A stretch of DNA of 64,000 nt from Prochlorococcus sp. AG-347-E23 (GCA_003281685.1 QCBH01000002.1:94373-158372), one strand, 5' to 3'; positions 1 through 10,525 are shown, numbered from the stretch's first letter. Notes: generated by a model not told the origin, from the letters alone. Made by a program: numbers and translations.

Positions 1-508
1 TAGGAATGTCATCTCCAGGAAAGTCATAACTATCTAGCAGTTCCCTAATTTCCATTTCGACAAGTTCAATAATTTCTTCATCATCGACCATATCGCACTT
101 ATTCAGAGCAACTACAAGAGCAGGAACTCCAACCTGTTTAGCTAAAAGAATATGCTCTTTTGTTTGAGCCATAGGACCATCTGTAGCTGCACAAACTAAA
201 ATAGCTCCATCCATCTGGGCGGCCCCTGTGATCATGTTCTTAACGTAATCAGCATGTCCTGGGCAATCGACATGAGCATAATGTCTGCCTTCAGTTTCAT
301 ATTCAACATGAGCAGTATTAATGGTAATACCACGCTCTCTTTCTTCAGGAGCACCATCAATGTCTCCATAGTCTTGAGCTTGAGCTTGACCTTTTTTAGC
401 TAATACATTTGTAATAGCAGCTGTTAGTGTTGTTTTTCCATGATCAACATGGCCAATAGTACCTATGTTGACATGTGGTTTGTTTCTTTCGAACTTCTCG
501 CGAGCCAT
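1..508 (-). CDS. tufA: Elongation factor Tu, N-terminal part (cut by window edge)
   Basis: EF-Tu delivers aminoacyl-tRNA to the ribosome as a GTPase. The reading frame on the minus strand opens with [20 protein letters not shown] and shows the G1 loop GHVDHGKTT, the switch region with RERGITI, the G3 motif DCPGHADY and the G4 motif NKCD. All are canonical. About 169 residues of the GTPase domain are present and the rest lies beyond base 1. It is the last gene visible of the str operon (rpsL-rpsG-fusA-tufA), 44 nt downstream of the fusA stop. The ORF track omitted it, probably because the frame has no stop inside the window. Confidence 0.97.
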
Positions 509-552
509 TGTGAATAAAGAATCGAGGGGTTAAGAGTGTTTTAGTTTAGAGA

Positions 553-2628
553 TCAGGAGTTGCCCTGATTCTTGGAAATGATAGCTTCAGCAACATTACG
601 AGGAACTTCCTCATAATTTGCGAACTCCATTGAAAATATACCCCGACCTTGAGTCATTGATCGGAGTTGAGTGGCATAACCGAACATTTCGGCTAAGGGC
701 ACTTTGGCCTGTACCTTAGACAATCCATCATCAATAGATTGTCCTTCTACTTGACCTCTTCTGGAAGAGAGATCACCAATTACAGATCCAAGAAAGTCGT
801 CAGGACTTTCGACCTCAACTTTCATCATAGGCTCTAAAAGGACAGGATTGCATTTTTTAACCCCATCTTTAAAAGCCATGGAACCTGCAATTTTGAAGGC
901 CATTTCTGATGAGTCTACATCGTGGAATGAACCATCGACTAGTGTTACTTTTACATCAATGAGTGGATAACCGGCAAGAACGCCAGATTCACAGGTCTCT
1001 TTCATTCCATTAGATGCAGGACCGATATACTCTTTTGGTATAGCTCCACCAACAATTTTGTTAACAAATTCAAAACCTTTACCAACTTCAGCAGGTTCCA
1101 TTTCAATAATTACATGACCATATTGACCTTTACCTCCTGTCTGTCTTGCATATTTACCTTCACCTTTAGAACTAGACCTAATAGTTTCTCTATATGAAAC
1201 CTGCGGAGCTCCTATATTTGCTTCAACTTTAAATTCCCTTAACATTCTGTCTACAAGTATTTCTAAGTGCAACTCACCCATACCTGCAATAACAGTTTGA
1301 TTTGTCTCAGGATCTGTACTAACTCTAAAGGTTGGATCCTCTTCAGACAAAGCAGTTAAAGCTTTTGATAATTTTTCCATATCGCCTTTAGTTTTTGGCT
1401 CAACAGCTACCGAGATAACTGGTTCAGGGATAAACAATGTCTCCAAAACTATGGGATCTTCTGAGTTACACAAAGTGTCTCCAGTTGTTGTGTTCTTAAG
1501 ACCTAATACAGCTCCTAAATCCCCAGCCCTCAATTCATCAACCTCCTCTCTTTCATCAGCCTTAAGAATCACTAATCTAGAAATTCTCTCTTTAGCATCC
1601 TTAGTAGAATTCATTACATAACTTCCCTTTGAAAGAACACCTGAATACATTCTTACAAAAGTTAATTTTCCATAGGGATCTGACATAACTTTGAATGCTA
1701 ATGCACTAAAAGGAGCATTATCATCAGAAGGTCTAACATCTTCTTTGCCACTTGGCAAAACACCTTGTATTGGCTTCACATCAACTGGAGCTGGCAAGTA
1801 ATCAACTACAGCGTCTAATACAAGTTGGACACCTTTATTCTTAAAAGCTGAACCGCATAATACTGGAACCAGTCCATGATTTAAAACTCCTTCCCTTATA
1901 CCTTTTTTAAGTTGTTCTTCAGATAATTCTCCTGTTTCGAGAAATATTTCTATTAATTCTTCATCGTTTTCTGCAACACTTTCCATTAATTTAAATCTCC
2001 ACTCAGCAGCTTCCTCCTCCATTTCAGATGGAATTGATGCTTCTTCAATATCAGTACCTAAATCGTTTTTGTAAAGATATGCTTTGTTAGCTACTAAATC
2101 AATAATGCCTGTGAGATCACCTTCAGCACCAATAGGTAACTGGATTGGAAGTGCATTTGCCTTGAGTCGATCTTTAATTTGCTTGTTAACCTTTAAAAAA
2201 TCCGCACCAGTTCTGTCCATTTTGTTAACAAAAACCATTCTTGGAACTGAGTATCTATCTGCTTGACGCCAAACTGTTTCGGATTGAGGCTGAACTCCAC
2301 CAACTGCGCAAAATACAGCAATAACTCCATCCAACACACGCATTGATCTTTCAACTTCAATAGTAAAGTCAACGTGTCCAGGAGTATCAATAATATTAAT
2401 CCTATGATCTTGCCAACTAGTAGATATTGCAGCAGCGGTAATAGTTATTCCTCTTTCTCTTTCTTGAGCCATCCAATCTGTTACGGCAGCACCATCATGA
2501 ACCTCACCTATCTTATGAACTACACCTGAATAAAACAAAATTCTTTCAGTTGTAGTTGTCTTACCTGCATCAATATGAGCGGCTATACCTATATTCCTTA
2601 CTCGTTCTAGGGGAAAGTCGCGTGCCAA
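553..2628 (-). CDS. fusA: Elongation factor G
   Basis: EF-G is the GTPase that drives ribosomal translocation. The 691 residues are the normal length. The N-terminal G domain has the P-loop [14 protein letters not shown] near residue 17, [15 protein letters not shown] and NKMD. Domains II to V follow, including the domain IV part with GGKGQYGHV and the C-terminal [15 protein letters not shown]. The start [20 protein letters not shown] fits the family. It sits between rpsG (96 nt upstream) and tufA in a cyanobacterial str operon and should be co-transcribed with them. Nothing is unusual. Confidence 0.98.
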   Translation of the reverse strand: MARDFPLERVRNIGIAAHIDAGKTTTTERILFYSGVVHKIGEVHDGAAVTDWMAQERERGITITAAAISTSWQDHRINIIDTPGHVDFTIEVERSMRVLDGVIAVFCAVGGVQPQSETVWRQADRYSVPRMVFVNKMDRTGADFLKVNKQIKDRLKANALPIQLPIGAEGDLTGIIDLVANKAYLYKNDLGTDIEEASIPSEMEEEAAEWRFKLMESVAENDEELIEIFLETGELSEEQLKKGIREGVLNHGLVPVLCGSAFKNKGVQLVLDAVVDYLPAPVDVKPIQGVLPSGKEDVRPSDDNAPFSALAFKVMSDPYGKLTFVRMYSGVLSKGSYVMNSTKDAKERISRLVILKADEREEVDELRAGDLGAVLGLKNTTTGDTLCNSEDPIVLETLFIPEPVISVAVEPKTKGDMEKLSKALTALSEEDPTFRVSTDPETNQTVIAGMGELHLEILVDRMLREFKVEANIGAPQVSYRETIRSSSKGEGKYARQTGGKGQYGHVIIEMEPAEVGKGFEFVNKIVGGAIPKEYIGPASNGMKETCESGVLAGYPLIDVKVTLVDGSFHDVDSSEMAFKIAGSMAFKDGVKKCNPVLLEPMMKVEVESPDDFLGSVIGDLSSRRGQVEGQSIDDGLSKVQAKVPLAEMFGYATQLRSMTQGRGIFSMEFANYEEVPRNVAEAIISKNQGNS

Positions 2629-2724
2629 TTTTAAAGCTCCAAATAAAATAATTTTTGATAAGTGTAGTTCACCCCAAAAGCAAACTTTAATAATAATAAA
2701 CTACTTAAGTACCTTTTGATGAAA

Positions 2725-3195
2725 TTAATATCTGTAATGTGCAAAAGCTTTATTAGCTTCTGCCATTTTATGTGTATCTTCTCTTTTTTTAACGGCACTT
2801 CCAGTTTCATTTGCTGCATCCATCAACTCGCCGGCAAGTTTTTGTGACATGCTTTTGCCATTTCTTGCACGTGAGAATGTAACAAGCCATCTTAATGCCA
2901 TAGCCGTACCCCTCTCTTGACGAACTTCCATAGGTACTTGATATGTTGCACCACCAACTCTTCTAGCTCTTACCTCGACAAGAGGAGTAGCATTTTTTAC
3001 AGCTGTTTCAAATAATTCCACTGCATTCCCACCTGTTCTCTCGCTTATTAAAGAAAATGCATCAGACAATATTCTTTGAGCTGTAGATTTTTTACCATGT
3101 TTCATCAATCGAGAAATCATCATTGAAGCAAGACGACTATTAAATTGAGGATCTGGAAGAACTGGTCTTTTTACTGCTGCATTACGACGTGACAT
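2725..3195 (-). CDS. rpsG: 30S ribosomal protein S7
   Basis: S7 is a primary 16S rRNA-binding protein that nucleates assembly of the small-subunit head and lines the E site. The 156 residues begin [20 protein letters not shown], match the bacterial length and carry the expected [11 protein letters not shown] segment and the basic C-terminal helix with RKRE-like charge. It lies 26 nt after rpsL and before fusA in the str operon. In other bacteria S7 represses its own operon. I cannot see a defined regulatory structure here. Confidence 0.98.
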   Translation of the reverse strand: MSRRNAAVKRPVLPDPQFNSRLASMMISRLMKHGKKSTAQRILSDAFSLISERTGGNAVELFETAVKNATPLVEVRARRVGGATYQVPMEVRQERGTAMALRWLVTFSRARNGKSMSQKLAGELMDAANETGSAVKKREDTHKMAEANKAFAHYRY

Positions 3196-3221
3196 TTTTT
3201 TAAAAAAGTAATGTTTACAAA

Positions 3222-3596
3222 TTAATCTTTTGGAGCTTTTGCTCCATACTTAGATCTGGATTGACGTCTATCTTTGACTCCAGCCGTATCTAAAGTTCCC
3301 CTTATTATATGATATCTAACTCCTGGTAAATCCTTGACTCTTCCTCCCCTAAGAAGTACTACAGAATGTTCTTGCAAATTATGTCCAATCCCAGGAATAT
3401 AAGCCGTTACTTCGAAACCAGAAGTTAATCTAACCCTAGCAACTTTTCTCAAAGCTGAATTAGGCTTTTTTGGTGTTGATGTATAGACTCTTGTGCATAC
3501 TCCTCTTCTCTCAGGGCAAGCTTTTAATGCAGGAGATTTTGTTTTCTTTGTCAGACGTTTTCTTTCTGAACCTATTAATTGTGAGATGGTGGGCAT
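3222..3596 (-). CDS. rpsL: 30S ribosomal protein S12
   Basis: S12 sits at the decoding centre of the small subunit and helps set translational accuracy. The 124 residues start [20 protein letters not shown]. They hold the conserved loops [13 protein letters not shown] and the [10 protein letters not shown] region where streptomycin-resistance changes map in other species. The wild-type KKPNSA lysine is present. It is the first gene of the minus-strand str operon, so the operon promoter should lie in the 196-nt gap before glsF, which is transcribed away from it. Confidence 0.98.
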   Translation of the reverse strand: MPTISQLIGSERKRLTKKTKSPALKACPERRGVCTRVYTSTPKKPNSALRKVARVRLTSGFEVTAYIPGIGHNLQEHSVVLLRGGRVKDLPGVRYHIIRGTLDTAGVKDRRQSRSKYGAKAPKD

Positions 3597-3792
3597 CTAT
3601 TTATATTTAGATAAAAATAAACTTCCACCTATCATAACCTTTTGCGAGCACCAACTAAAAGTTTTTAATTATATTTTTTTTAATATTTATCAATTTAATG
3701 TTCTTTGGTAAATATTCATTATCTTTATATTTATTTTCGTATTTATTTTTATAATAGAAATACATAAATAACTAAATAGAATTAAATAATCT
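3597..3792. promoter_or_regulatory. Divergent promoter region rpsL / glsF
   Basis: A 196-nt AT-rich gap separates the divergently read rpsL and glsF. On the plus strand a TATAAT hexamer occurs at 3750-3755, about 38 nt before the glsF ATG, and could be its -10 box. I see no good -35 hexamer at the matching distance. A weak GTA-N8-TTA sequence at 3708 is only a partial NtcA-like match and is not claimed. The str-operon promoter on the minus strand must also be here but I cannot pick it out. Confidence 0.4.
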
Positions 3793-6700
3793 ATGGGAGA
3801 GAGCTTCAAAAGAATCGTTGAACCATATCAAGATAGTTATTCCCCAAATGGAATAATTGGGGAGAAAGATGCCTGTGGAGTTGGTTTCATAGCAAATGTC
3901 AAAGGGATTGAAAGCAACTGGATCCTGAAACAATCACTAAGGGGTCTTAGCTGCATGGAGCACAGAGGAGGTTGTGGAGGAGATAGTGACTCAGGAGATG
4001 GAGCAGGTATTTTATGTTCGATTCCGTGGGAATACCTTGAAGAGGAAATGAATCTAAAAAATACAAAAGAGTTAAATAGAGGTTTAGGCATGGTTTTTAT
4101 GCCTAATAAAAAAGAGAAAATTGGAGAATGTAAATCAATATGCGATCAGGAAGCAGAAAAACTAAAAGTTAACAAAACATTTTGGAGAACAGTACCTGTT
4201 AATAATGAAATCTTAGGTCCTTTAGCTAAATCAAATGCTCCCTTCATATGTCAGTGGATTTTATGTTTAGAAAAAAAAGATCAACAGGATATTGAGAGGC
4301 TTTTATTCCAATTAAGAAAAAGAATTGAAAAAAAAATCAGAGAAACTTTTAAAAACCATGTTGGAGATTGTGAATTTTATTTTGCATCATTAAGCACTCA
4401 AACAGTTGTATATAAAGGAATGGTGCGTTCTGAAATATTATCTGAGTTTTATCAAGATCTCAAGGAAGAGAGTTTTAAGGTCTCATTTTCTGTTTATCAT
4501 CGTAGATTTAGTACAAATACACTTCCTAAATGGCCATTAGCTCAGCCCATGAGATTTTTGGGTCATAATGGCGAAATAAATACACTTTTGGGTAATATCA
4601 ACTGGGCTAAAGCTTCAGAAACACATATAGATGATTTTTGGGGGGACTTATCTAATGAAATCAAACCAATTGTAGATGTTAACAAAAGTGATTCATCAAA
4701 TCTTGATGCAACCCTTGAAATTAATATTCGCTCAGGCCAACCAATAACTGACTCATTATTAAAACTTGTCCCTGAAGCATTTAGAGATCAACCAGAACTT
4801 GCACAAAGGGAAGATATTAAATCATTTTATGAATATTCTGCGAGCCTACAAGAAGCTTGGGATGGTCCCGCTCTCCTTGTATTTGCAGATGGAAATTTTG
4901 TAGGTGCAACACTTGATAGAAATGGTCTAAGACCAGCAAGATATTCAATCACAAATGATGGTTTTGTAATAATGGGTTCCGAAACAGGAGTAGTAGATCT
5001 TGATGAGGGAACAGTAATTGAAAAAGGTCGATTAGGGCCAGGACAGATGTTGGCAGTTGATTTTCATAGTAATAGAATCCTAAGAAATTGGGAGGTAAAA
5101 TCTGAAGCGGCTAAAAGATATGATTATAAAAAACTGCTCAGTAATAGAACTATAAAAATTGATAATAGTGAATGGGTTAAACACTGTAAATTAAAAGACC
5201 TTGAGCTTTTGCAACAACAAACTGCATACGGTTTTTCAGCGGAAGATAATGATCTTATCCTAGACTCAATGGCTTTACTAGCTAAAGAGCCTACTTATTG
5301 CATGGGTGATGATATCCCATTAGCAGTGCTTTCATCTAAGCCACACATTTTATATGACTATTTCAAGCAAAGATTTGCACAAGTTACAAATCCCCCTATT
5401 GATCCTTTAAGAGAAAAACTGGTAATGAGTCTAGAGATGCATCTTGGAGAAAGATGTACACCATTTGAGATTAAAGATCCTAAACCTTTCGTTCATTTAC
5501 AAAGTCCAATTCTCAATGAGGAAGAACTCATTTCCATAAAAAAATCAAAAATTAAATCTCAAACAATTTCAAGTTTGTTTGATATTGAGGAAGGTGTTCA
5601 AGGCTTAGAGAACCAATTAAAAGAAATTTGTAAACAGAGTGAGCTCTCTATAAAAGAAGGTTGCTCTATAATTATTATTTCTGATAAGGGTATTAATCCT
5701 ACAAAGACTTTAATTCCTCCTTTACTTGCTGTTGGAGCAATTCATCACTATCTTCTAAAAAAAGAAATCAGGCTAAAAGCTTCTCTAATTATTGAAACAG
5801 GTCAATGTTGGAGCACACATCACATTGCTTGCTTGATTGGTTATGGTGCAAGTGCCGTTTGCCCTTGGTTGACCTTCGAAGCAGGTAGACACTGGTTAAA
5901 ACATCCAAAAACACAAAAACTCATTGATAGCAAAAAAATAAATCCATTATCAATAATTGATGTTCAAGAAAATATTAAAAAAGCTCTAGAAGACGGTCTA
6001 AGAAAAATTCTTTCGAAAATAGGCATCTCACTTTTATCTAGTTACCATGGTGCACAAATTTTTGAAGCTGTGGGCCTTGGATCCGACTTAATAAAAATTG
6101 CTTTTGATGGTACAACAAGCCGTATCGCAGGTATAACATTAAAAGAATTAACTAATGAAACACTTTCAATACATACGAAAGCCTATCCAGAGATCGATTT
6201 AAAGAAATTAGAATTTTTAGGATTTGTACAATTTAGAAATAATGGAGAATATCATTCTAATAACCCAGAGATGTCCAAAGTTTTACATTCAGCGGTAAAA
6301 CAAGGACCAGGATACGATCATTTTGAAACTTACAAAAAACTTATTAGTAATAGACCGACAACATCCCTAAGAGATTTACTAACAATTAATTCACAAAGAA
6401 AAAGTATTCCATTAGAGGAAGTTGAAAGTGTTGAATCAATTTGCAAAAGGTTCTGTACTGGAGGAATGAGTTTAGGCGCTTTATCTAGAGAAGCACATGA
6501 AGTTTTAGCAGTTGCAATGAATAGAATTGGCGGAAAAAGTAATAGCGGAGAAGGGGGAGAAGATCCAGCTCGTTTTAATGTTTTAAATGATATCGATGAA
6601 AATACTCAATCAGCGACGTTGCCATTCATTAAAGGTCTAGAGAATGGAGACACCGCATGCTCCGCTATTAAACAAATAGCATCAGGAAGGTTTGGAGTTA

Positions 6701-8355
6701 CACCTGAATATCTGAGAAGTGGTAAACAACTCGAAATCAAAATGGCTCAAGGTGCAAAACCCGGAGAAGGGGGGCAATTGCCTGGTCCAAAAGTTGATTC
6801 TTACATCGCAAAACTAAGAAATAGTAAACCTGGAGTAGCTTTAATATCTCCTCCCCCGCATCATGATATTTATTCAATTGAAGATTTAGCTCAACTTATC
6901 CATGACTTACACCAAGTTCATCCAAAAGCGAAAGTAAGCGTTAAACTTGTTTCTGAAATTGGTATAGGCACTATTGCTGCTGGAGTAAGCAAAGCTAATG
7001 CAGATGTAATTCAAATTTCAGGCCATGACGGAGGTACAGGTGCTTCACCCCTAAGTTCTATTAAACATGCAGGTTTACCATGGGAACTAGGTGTTGCTGA
7101 AGTTCATAAATCTCTCTTAGAGAATAACTTACGTGAAAGAGTAATTTTGAGAACTGACGGAGGTCTTAAAACAGGCTGGGATGTAATTATTGCAGCTTTA
7201 CTAGGTGCTGAAGAATACGGTTTTGGTTCTGTAGCGATGATTGCTGAAGGATGCATAATGGCTCGTGTTTGTCATACAAACAAGTGTCCTGTTGGAGTTG
7301 CCACTCAAAAAGAAGAATTAAGAAAAAGATTTAAAGGTATTCCAGAAAATGTTGTCAACTTTTTCTTGTATATTGCTGAAGAAGTAAGACAGATAATGAG
7401 CAGTATCGGTGTTTCTCATATGGAAGAACTGATTGGGAATCAAGAATTTCTTTTAGCAAGAAATATCGATCTTCCAAAGACTACTAATATTGATCTTTCT
7501 TCTTTAGTAAATAAACATTCAAACACTGATAGATCATGGTTAAAACATTCAAAGACTGCCCATAGTAATGGTTCTGTATTAGAAGACGAGTTTTTGTCTG
7601 ATACTGAATTTATAAATTCAATTAAAAATCACGAAATATTAACTAAACAAATTGAGATAAAAAATACGGATAGAAGTGTTTGTGCGAAAATATCAGGAGA
7701 AATCGCAGAACTTCATGGCAACACTGGCTTTAATGGCGAACTCAACTTAAATTTCAAAGGATATGCAGGACAAAGCTTTGGTGCCTTTTTATTGAAGGGA
7801 ATGAATGTTCAATTAATCGGAGAAGCTAATGATTATGTTTGTAAAGGAATGAATGGAGGAATACTTACAATAATTCCACCAAAAATAGATAAAACTTCCT
7901 CCGAACAGGTTATTTTAGGGAACACCTGTCTTTATGGAGCAACTGGTGGAAAATTATTTGCATTAGGAAAATCGGGCGAAAGATTTGCAGTAAGAAATAG
8001 TGGTGCTACGGCAGTAACAGAAGGAGCAGGTGATCATTGTTGTGAATACATGACTGGTGGGAAAGTAGTTATTCTAGGTTCCACAGGAAGGAATATTGGT
8101 GCAGGCATGACTGGTGGGATAGCTTTTATAATCGATGAGAATAATGATTTAAGTAATAAAGTTAATAAAGAAATAGTTAGCATTCATAAAATAACTACAT
8201 CAAAGCAGGAAAATATCTTATTCGAAATTATTAGAGAATATCGGACAAAAACAAATAGCTTAAAGGCCGCCAAAATAATTAAAAATTGGTCTTATTATAA
8301 GAGTACTTTCAAATTAATAGTTCCCCCAAGCGAAGAAGAAATGCTTGGCCTATAG
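3793..8355 (+). CDS. glsF: Glutamate synthase large subunit, probably ferredoxin-dependent
   Basis: It makes two glutamates from glutamine and 2-oxoglutarate, the second step of the GS-GOGAT route of ammonium assimilation. The 1520-residue protein has an N-terminal class II glutaminase domain whose nucleophile is Cys28 in the segment DACGVGFIANVKG, exposed after propeptide removal. The central and FMN-binding synthase domains follow, with GEGGEDPARFN and KPGEGGQLPGPKV. A 3Fe-4S cysteine cluster lies at about residues 1154-1165 (CIMARVCHTNKC), and a C-terminal glycine-rich beta-helix domain closes the protein. No small NADPH subunit (gltD) is adjacent and the organism is photosynthetic, so ferredoxin is the likely donor. 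That choice is inference. A YciI-like gene follows after 9 nt. Confidence 0.95.
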   Translation: MGESFKRIVEPYQDSYSPNGIIGEKDACGVGFIANVKGIESNWILKQSLRGLSCMEHRGGCGGDSDSGDGAGILCSIPWEYLEEEMNLKNTKELNRGLGMVFMPNKKEKIGECKSICDQEAEKLKVNKTFWRTVPVNNEILGPLAKSNAPFICQWILCLEKKDQQDIERLLFQLRKRIEKKIRETFKNHVGDCEFYFASLSTQTVVYKGMVRSEILSEFYQDLKEESFKVSFSVYHRRFSTNTLPKWPLAQPMRFLGHNGEINTLLGNINWAKASETHIDDFWGDLSNEIKPIVDVNKSDSSNLDATLEINIRSGQPITDSLLKLVPEAFRDQPELAQREDIKSFYEYSASLQEAWDGPALLVFADGNFVGATLDRNGLRPARYSITNDGFVIMGSETGVVDLDEGTVIEKGRLGPGQMLAVDFHSNRILRNWEVKSEAAKRYDYKKLLSNRTIKIDNSEWVKHCKLKDLELLQQQTAYGFSAEDNDLILDSMALLAKEPTYCMGDDIPLAVLSSKPHILYDYFKQRFAQVTNPPIDPLREKLVMSLEMHLGERCTPFEIKDPKPFVHLQSPILNEEELISIKKSKIKSQTISSLFDIEEGVQGLENQLKEICKQSELSIKEGCSIIIISDKGINPTKTLIPPLLAVGAIHHYLLKKEIRLKASLIIETGQCWSTHHIACLIGYGASAVCPWLTFEAGRHWLKHPKTQKLIDSKKINPLSIIDVQENIKKALEDGLRKILSKIGISLLSSYHGAQIFEAVGLGSDLIKIAFDGTTSRIAGITLKELTNETLSIHTKAYPEIDLKKLEFLGFVQFRNNGEYHSNNPEMSKVLHSAVKQGPGYDHFETYKKLISNRPTTSLRDLLTINSQRKSIPLEEVESVESICKRFCTGGMSLGALSREAHEVLAVAMNRIGGKSNSGEGGEDPARFNVLNDIDENTQSATLPFIKGLENGDTACSAIKQIASGRFGVTPEYLRSGKQLEIKMAQGAKPGEGGQLPGPKVDSYIAKLRNSKPGVALISPPPHHDIYSIEDLAQLIHDLHQVHPKAKVSVKLVSEIGIGTIAAGVSKANADVIQISGHDGGTGASPLSSIKHAGLPWELGVAEVHKSLLENNLRERVILRTDGGLKTGWDVIIAALLGAEEYGFGSVAMIAEGCIMARVCHTNKCPVGVATQKEELRKRFKGIPENVVNFFLYIAEEVRQIMSSIGVSHMEELIGNQEFLLARNIDLPKTTNIDLSSLVNKHSNTDRSWLKHSKTAHSNGSVLEDEFLSDTEFINSIKNHEILTKQIEIKNTDRSVCAKISGEIAELHGNTGFNGELNLNFKGYAGQSFGAFLLKGMNVQLIGEANDYVCKGMNGGILTIIPPKIDKTSSEQVILGNTCLYGATGGKLFALGKSGERFAVRNSGATAVTEGAGDHCCEYMTGGKVVILGSTGRNIGAGMTGGIAFIIDENNDLSNKVNKEIVSIHKITTSKQENILFEIIREYRTKTNSLKAAKIIKNWSYYKSTFKLIVPPSEEEMLGL

Positions 8356-8364
8356 AAAATGTAA

Positions 8365-8658
8365 ATGCCTTTCTTTGTAAAAACTGAATTTATAAAAAAA
8401 AAATACTTAATTAATCGTGATTTAAAACAAAAAATAATTAACGAACATATTGATTGGATAAAAAAATTAAAAAAAGAGGGAATTAATATAAAAAGTGGTT
8501 TTTTAGTAGATGAGTTAAAGAGGCCAGGTGACGGCGGATTACTCATTCTTGAGATTAATAATTATAAAAATGCACTAAAAATTATTAAAAATGATCCAAT
8601 GATTAAAAATGATCTAGTTGAATGGAAATTAAATGAGTGGCTAGATACAAATAAATGA
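8365..8658 (+). CDS. YciI-family small protein
   Basis: This 97-residue protein resembles the YCII-related ferredoxin-like alpha/beta fold: a MPFFVKTEF first strand, an EHIDWIKKLKKEG helix carrying the conserved His, then GGLLILEINN and a NDPMIKNDLVEWKLNEW tail. The biochemical role of the family is poorly known. Some members are weak hydrolases or act with larger enzymes. It begins 9 nt after the glsF stop, so it is probably translated from the same mRNA, but a role in nitrogen metabolism is only a guess from context. Confidence 0.8.
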   Translation: MPFFVKTEFIKKKYLINRDLKQKIINEHIDWIKKLKKEGINIKSGFLVDELKRPGDGGLLILEINNYKNALKIIKNDPMIKNDLVEWKLNEWLDTNK

Positions 8659-8664
8659 AAATGA

Positions 8665-9558
8665 CTATCTCGGGTACTTTTTCATTAGTTTTTGAATTTC
8701 TTCAGCATGGTAACTGCTACGAGTTAAAGGAGAACTAACTACTTGCATAAAGTCCAAATCTTTTTCCCCGAAAACTTTATAATAATTAAATTTTGAGGGA
8801 CTCACAAATCTTTGAACAGGTAAATGATTAGGGCCAGGAGATAAGTATTGGCCAATAGTAACAATATCAACGAAATTACTTTTTAAATCCTTAAGAAGAC
8901 TTAAGATCTCATCATCTTTTTCACCTAAACCAAGCATAAAGCCTGACTTTGTATAAACTTTGGGAGAATATTCTCTGGTCCTTTTAAGCAACTCAAGAGT
9001 TCTCTCATATTTACCCTGAGGTCTTACTTTTTTATATAGAGAAGACACAGTCTCAATATTATGATTTAAAACGTTTGGATTTGAATCAAGAACTTTTTCA
9101 AGCGCTTTCCAATTGCCACAAAGATCAGGTATTAAAAGTTCAATAGTAGTTTCAGGAGATTTTTTTCTTACTTGATAAACACATTCAAAAAATTGAGATG
9201 CGCCACCATCGTCAAGATCATCTCTATTAACTGATGTTATTACAACATGTTTAAGTTGCATTCTATAAACTGCTTCGGCCAAGCGATATGGTTCTGTTGG
9301 ATCTAATTCTCTTTTAGATCTATCAAAATCAATATCGCAATATGGACATGCCCTAGTACAGCCAGGGCCCATTATGAGGAAAGTGGCGGTTCCACTTGCA
9401 AAACATTCACCAATGTTTGGACAACTTGCCTCTTGACATACAGTATTGAGGTTTAAATCATTTAACAAATTTGCAGTATTTCCAATTCTCTCGACTTGCG
9501 GAGCTTTTACTCTTAACCAATCAGGTTTTGAAATTAAACTATTGGAATTATTAGTCAA
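8665..9558 (-). CDS. lipA: Lipoyl synthase
   Basis: A radical-SAM enzyme that inserts two sulfur atoms into protein-bound octanoyl groups to make the lipoyl cofactor of 2-oxoacid dehydrogenases and the glycine cleavage H protein. The 297 residues contain both clusters: the auxiliary CX4CX5C motif [12 protein letters not shown] near residue 40 and the radical-SAM CX3CX2C motif CTRACPYC near residue 68. The C-terminal RSSYHAEE serine ligand motif is present. It is convergent with the YciI-like gene (6 nt apart). Cyanobacteria often have two lipA genes and I cannot say which paralog this is. Confidence 0.95.
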   Translation of the reverse strand: MTNNSNSLISKPDWLRVKAPQVERIGNTANLLNDLNLNTVCQEASCPNIGECFASGTATFLIMGPGCTRACPYCDIDFDRSKRELDPTEPYRLAEAVYRMQLKHVVITSVNRDDLDDGGASQFFECVYQVRKKSPETTIELLIPDLCGNWKALEKVLDSNPNVLNHNIETVSSLYKKVRPQGKYERTLELLKRTREYSPKVYTKSGFMLGLGEKDDEILSLLKDLKSNFVDIVTIGQYLSPGPNHLPVQRFVSPSKFNYYKVFGEKDLDFMQVVSSPLTRSSYHAEEIQKLMKKYPR

Positions 9559-9900
9559 ATTAATTTTTTCTAGCCTACATTCTTATTTTAATAAAAACAT
9601 TTTGAATTAACTATTAATAATTTCAAAAATGAAGACTAATCAATAGAAGTCAAAAAATAAATGAATTTAATTAATCCATCGACAATTTGAAAGATCATTA
9701 TTCAAAAAAATAATAAACCATGTTTTTGTTTCATAAACTATTACTAGAACAGATTATAGAACGTTATTTTTAATACAGTAATCAGAATAGTTTATACTAT
9801 AAACTAAATTTATTTTTATTTATATAGTTATATTTTGTTGTACTAAAAAGTGTTTTTTTATTAATTTATTGATACAGTAAAAAATATATGTAATAAAACA
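9559..9900. other. 342-nt AT-rich gap before the recombinase-like gene, with short repeats
   Basis: No gene is visible in this gap. It holds an inverted repeat AGTTTAT-ACT-ATAAACT at 9789-9805, a further ATAAACT at 9733-9739, and a direct repeat ATACAGTAA at 9773-9781 and 9872-9880. These sit upstream of the divergently placed, DNA-binding-type gene at 9901. They could be operators for that protein or for lipA, but in sequence this AT-rich short repeats also arise by chance. Confidence 0.45.
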
Positions 9901-10524
9901 TTGACTTTTAAATTTAAAAGAAAACGTATTTTACTATCTGAAAAAAATAAAAGCTCTAAAGCAATAGGTTATGCTAGAGCTATTCACAATGAATTTGAAA
10001 ATTTAGAAGAGCAAATAAAAAAGTTAAAGGAAGAAGGTTGCAGTTTAGTTTTCTCTGAATTTATAAGTTTTGATGCAGAAATCAAACCTCAACTCAATAA
10101 AGCTATAAATTACTTAACTAAAGGTGATCAATTAATAATAACTCAACTTGATCGAGCATTTAAAAATAAAAAAGAATGTTTGATGACAATAAATAAACTT
10201 ATTAATAAGGATGTTAAATTGCGAACTTTAACTGGTTTTCTTGCGGCTAATGAATCCCCTAAAGAGAATTCTTCAATTTTTAAAATTTTATATGAATTAG
10301 ATAATCTAGAAGACAAAAGTTTAGGTGAAAGAAAAAGAGAACAACTTTTACGCAGAAAATTATCTGGAAATAATCTGGGAGGAAGGCCTAAAATCAGTCC
10401 TTTAAAAGAATCTTTAGTAATCAGATTGCGTAATGAGGGATATTCATATAGATCAATCAGATCTCAAACAGGAATTGCATTATCAACAATAAGAAGAGTA
10501 ATTTTGGAAGGAGAACTAACATAA
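9901..10524 (+). CDS. Serine recombinase (resolvase/invertase)-like protein, catalytic serine missing
   Basis: The fold of a small serine recombinase can be followed along its 207 residues: a first strand AIGYARA, the LEEQIKKLKEEGC helix, GDQLIITQLDRAFKN, an E-helix-like ERKREQLLRRK, and a C-terminal Hin-type helix-turn-helix (ISPLKESLVIRLRNEGYSY... ending ALSTIRRVILEG). In active enzymes the first strand reads YxRVS with the nucleophilic Ser. Here it is YARAI, so position 28 is Ile. The Arg of the D-R-x-x-R motif is also Lys (LDRAFK). DNA cutting is therefore unlikely and a DNA-binding or regulatory role is more plausible. It starts at TTG 9901. A 70-aa gene follows 1 nt after its stop. Confidence 0.8.
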   Translation: MTFKFKRKRILLSEKNKSSKAIGYARAIHNEFENLEEQIKKLKEEGCSLVFSEFISFDAEIKPQLNKAINYLTKGDQLIITQLDRAFKNKKECLMTINKLINKDVKLRTLTGFLAANESPKENSSIFKILYELDNLEDKSLGERKREQLLRRKLSGNNLGGRPKISPLKESLVIRLRNEGYSYRSIRSQTGIALSTIRRVILEGELT

Positions 10525-10525
10525 A

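Noticed and set aside
2193-2390. ORFs inside fusA such as the 65-aa minus-strand and 60-aa plus-strand frames
   Set aside because: They overlap a certain gene in other frames and show no family signal. They are shadows.
3493-3711. Plus-strand 72-aa ORF over rpsL
   Set aside because: It overlaps the conserved rpsL frame on the opposite strand and has no recognisable motif.
3708-3721. Possible NtcA box (GTA-N8-TTA) before glsF
   Set aside because: One half-site is wrong and the distance to the -10 candidate is not right for NtcA activation.
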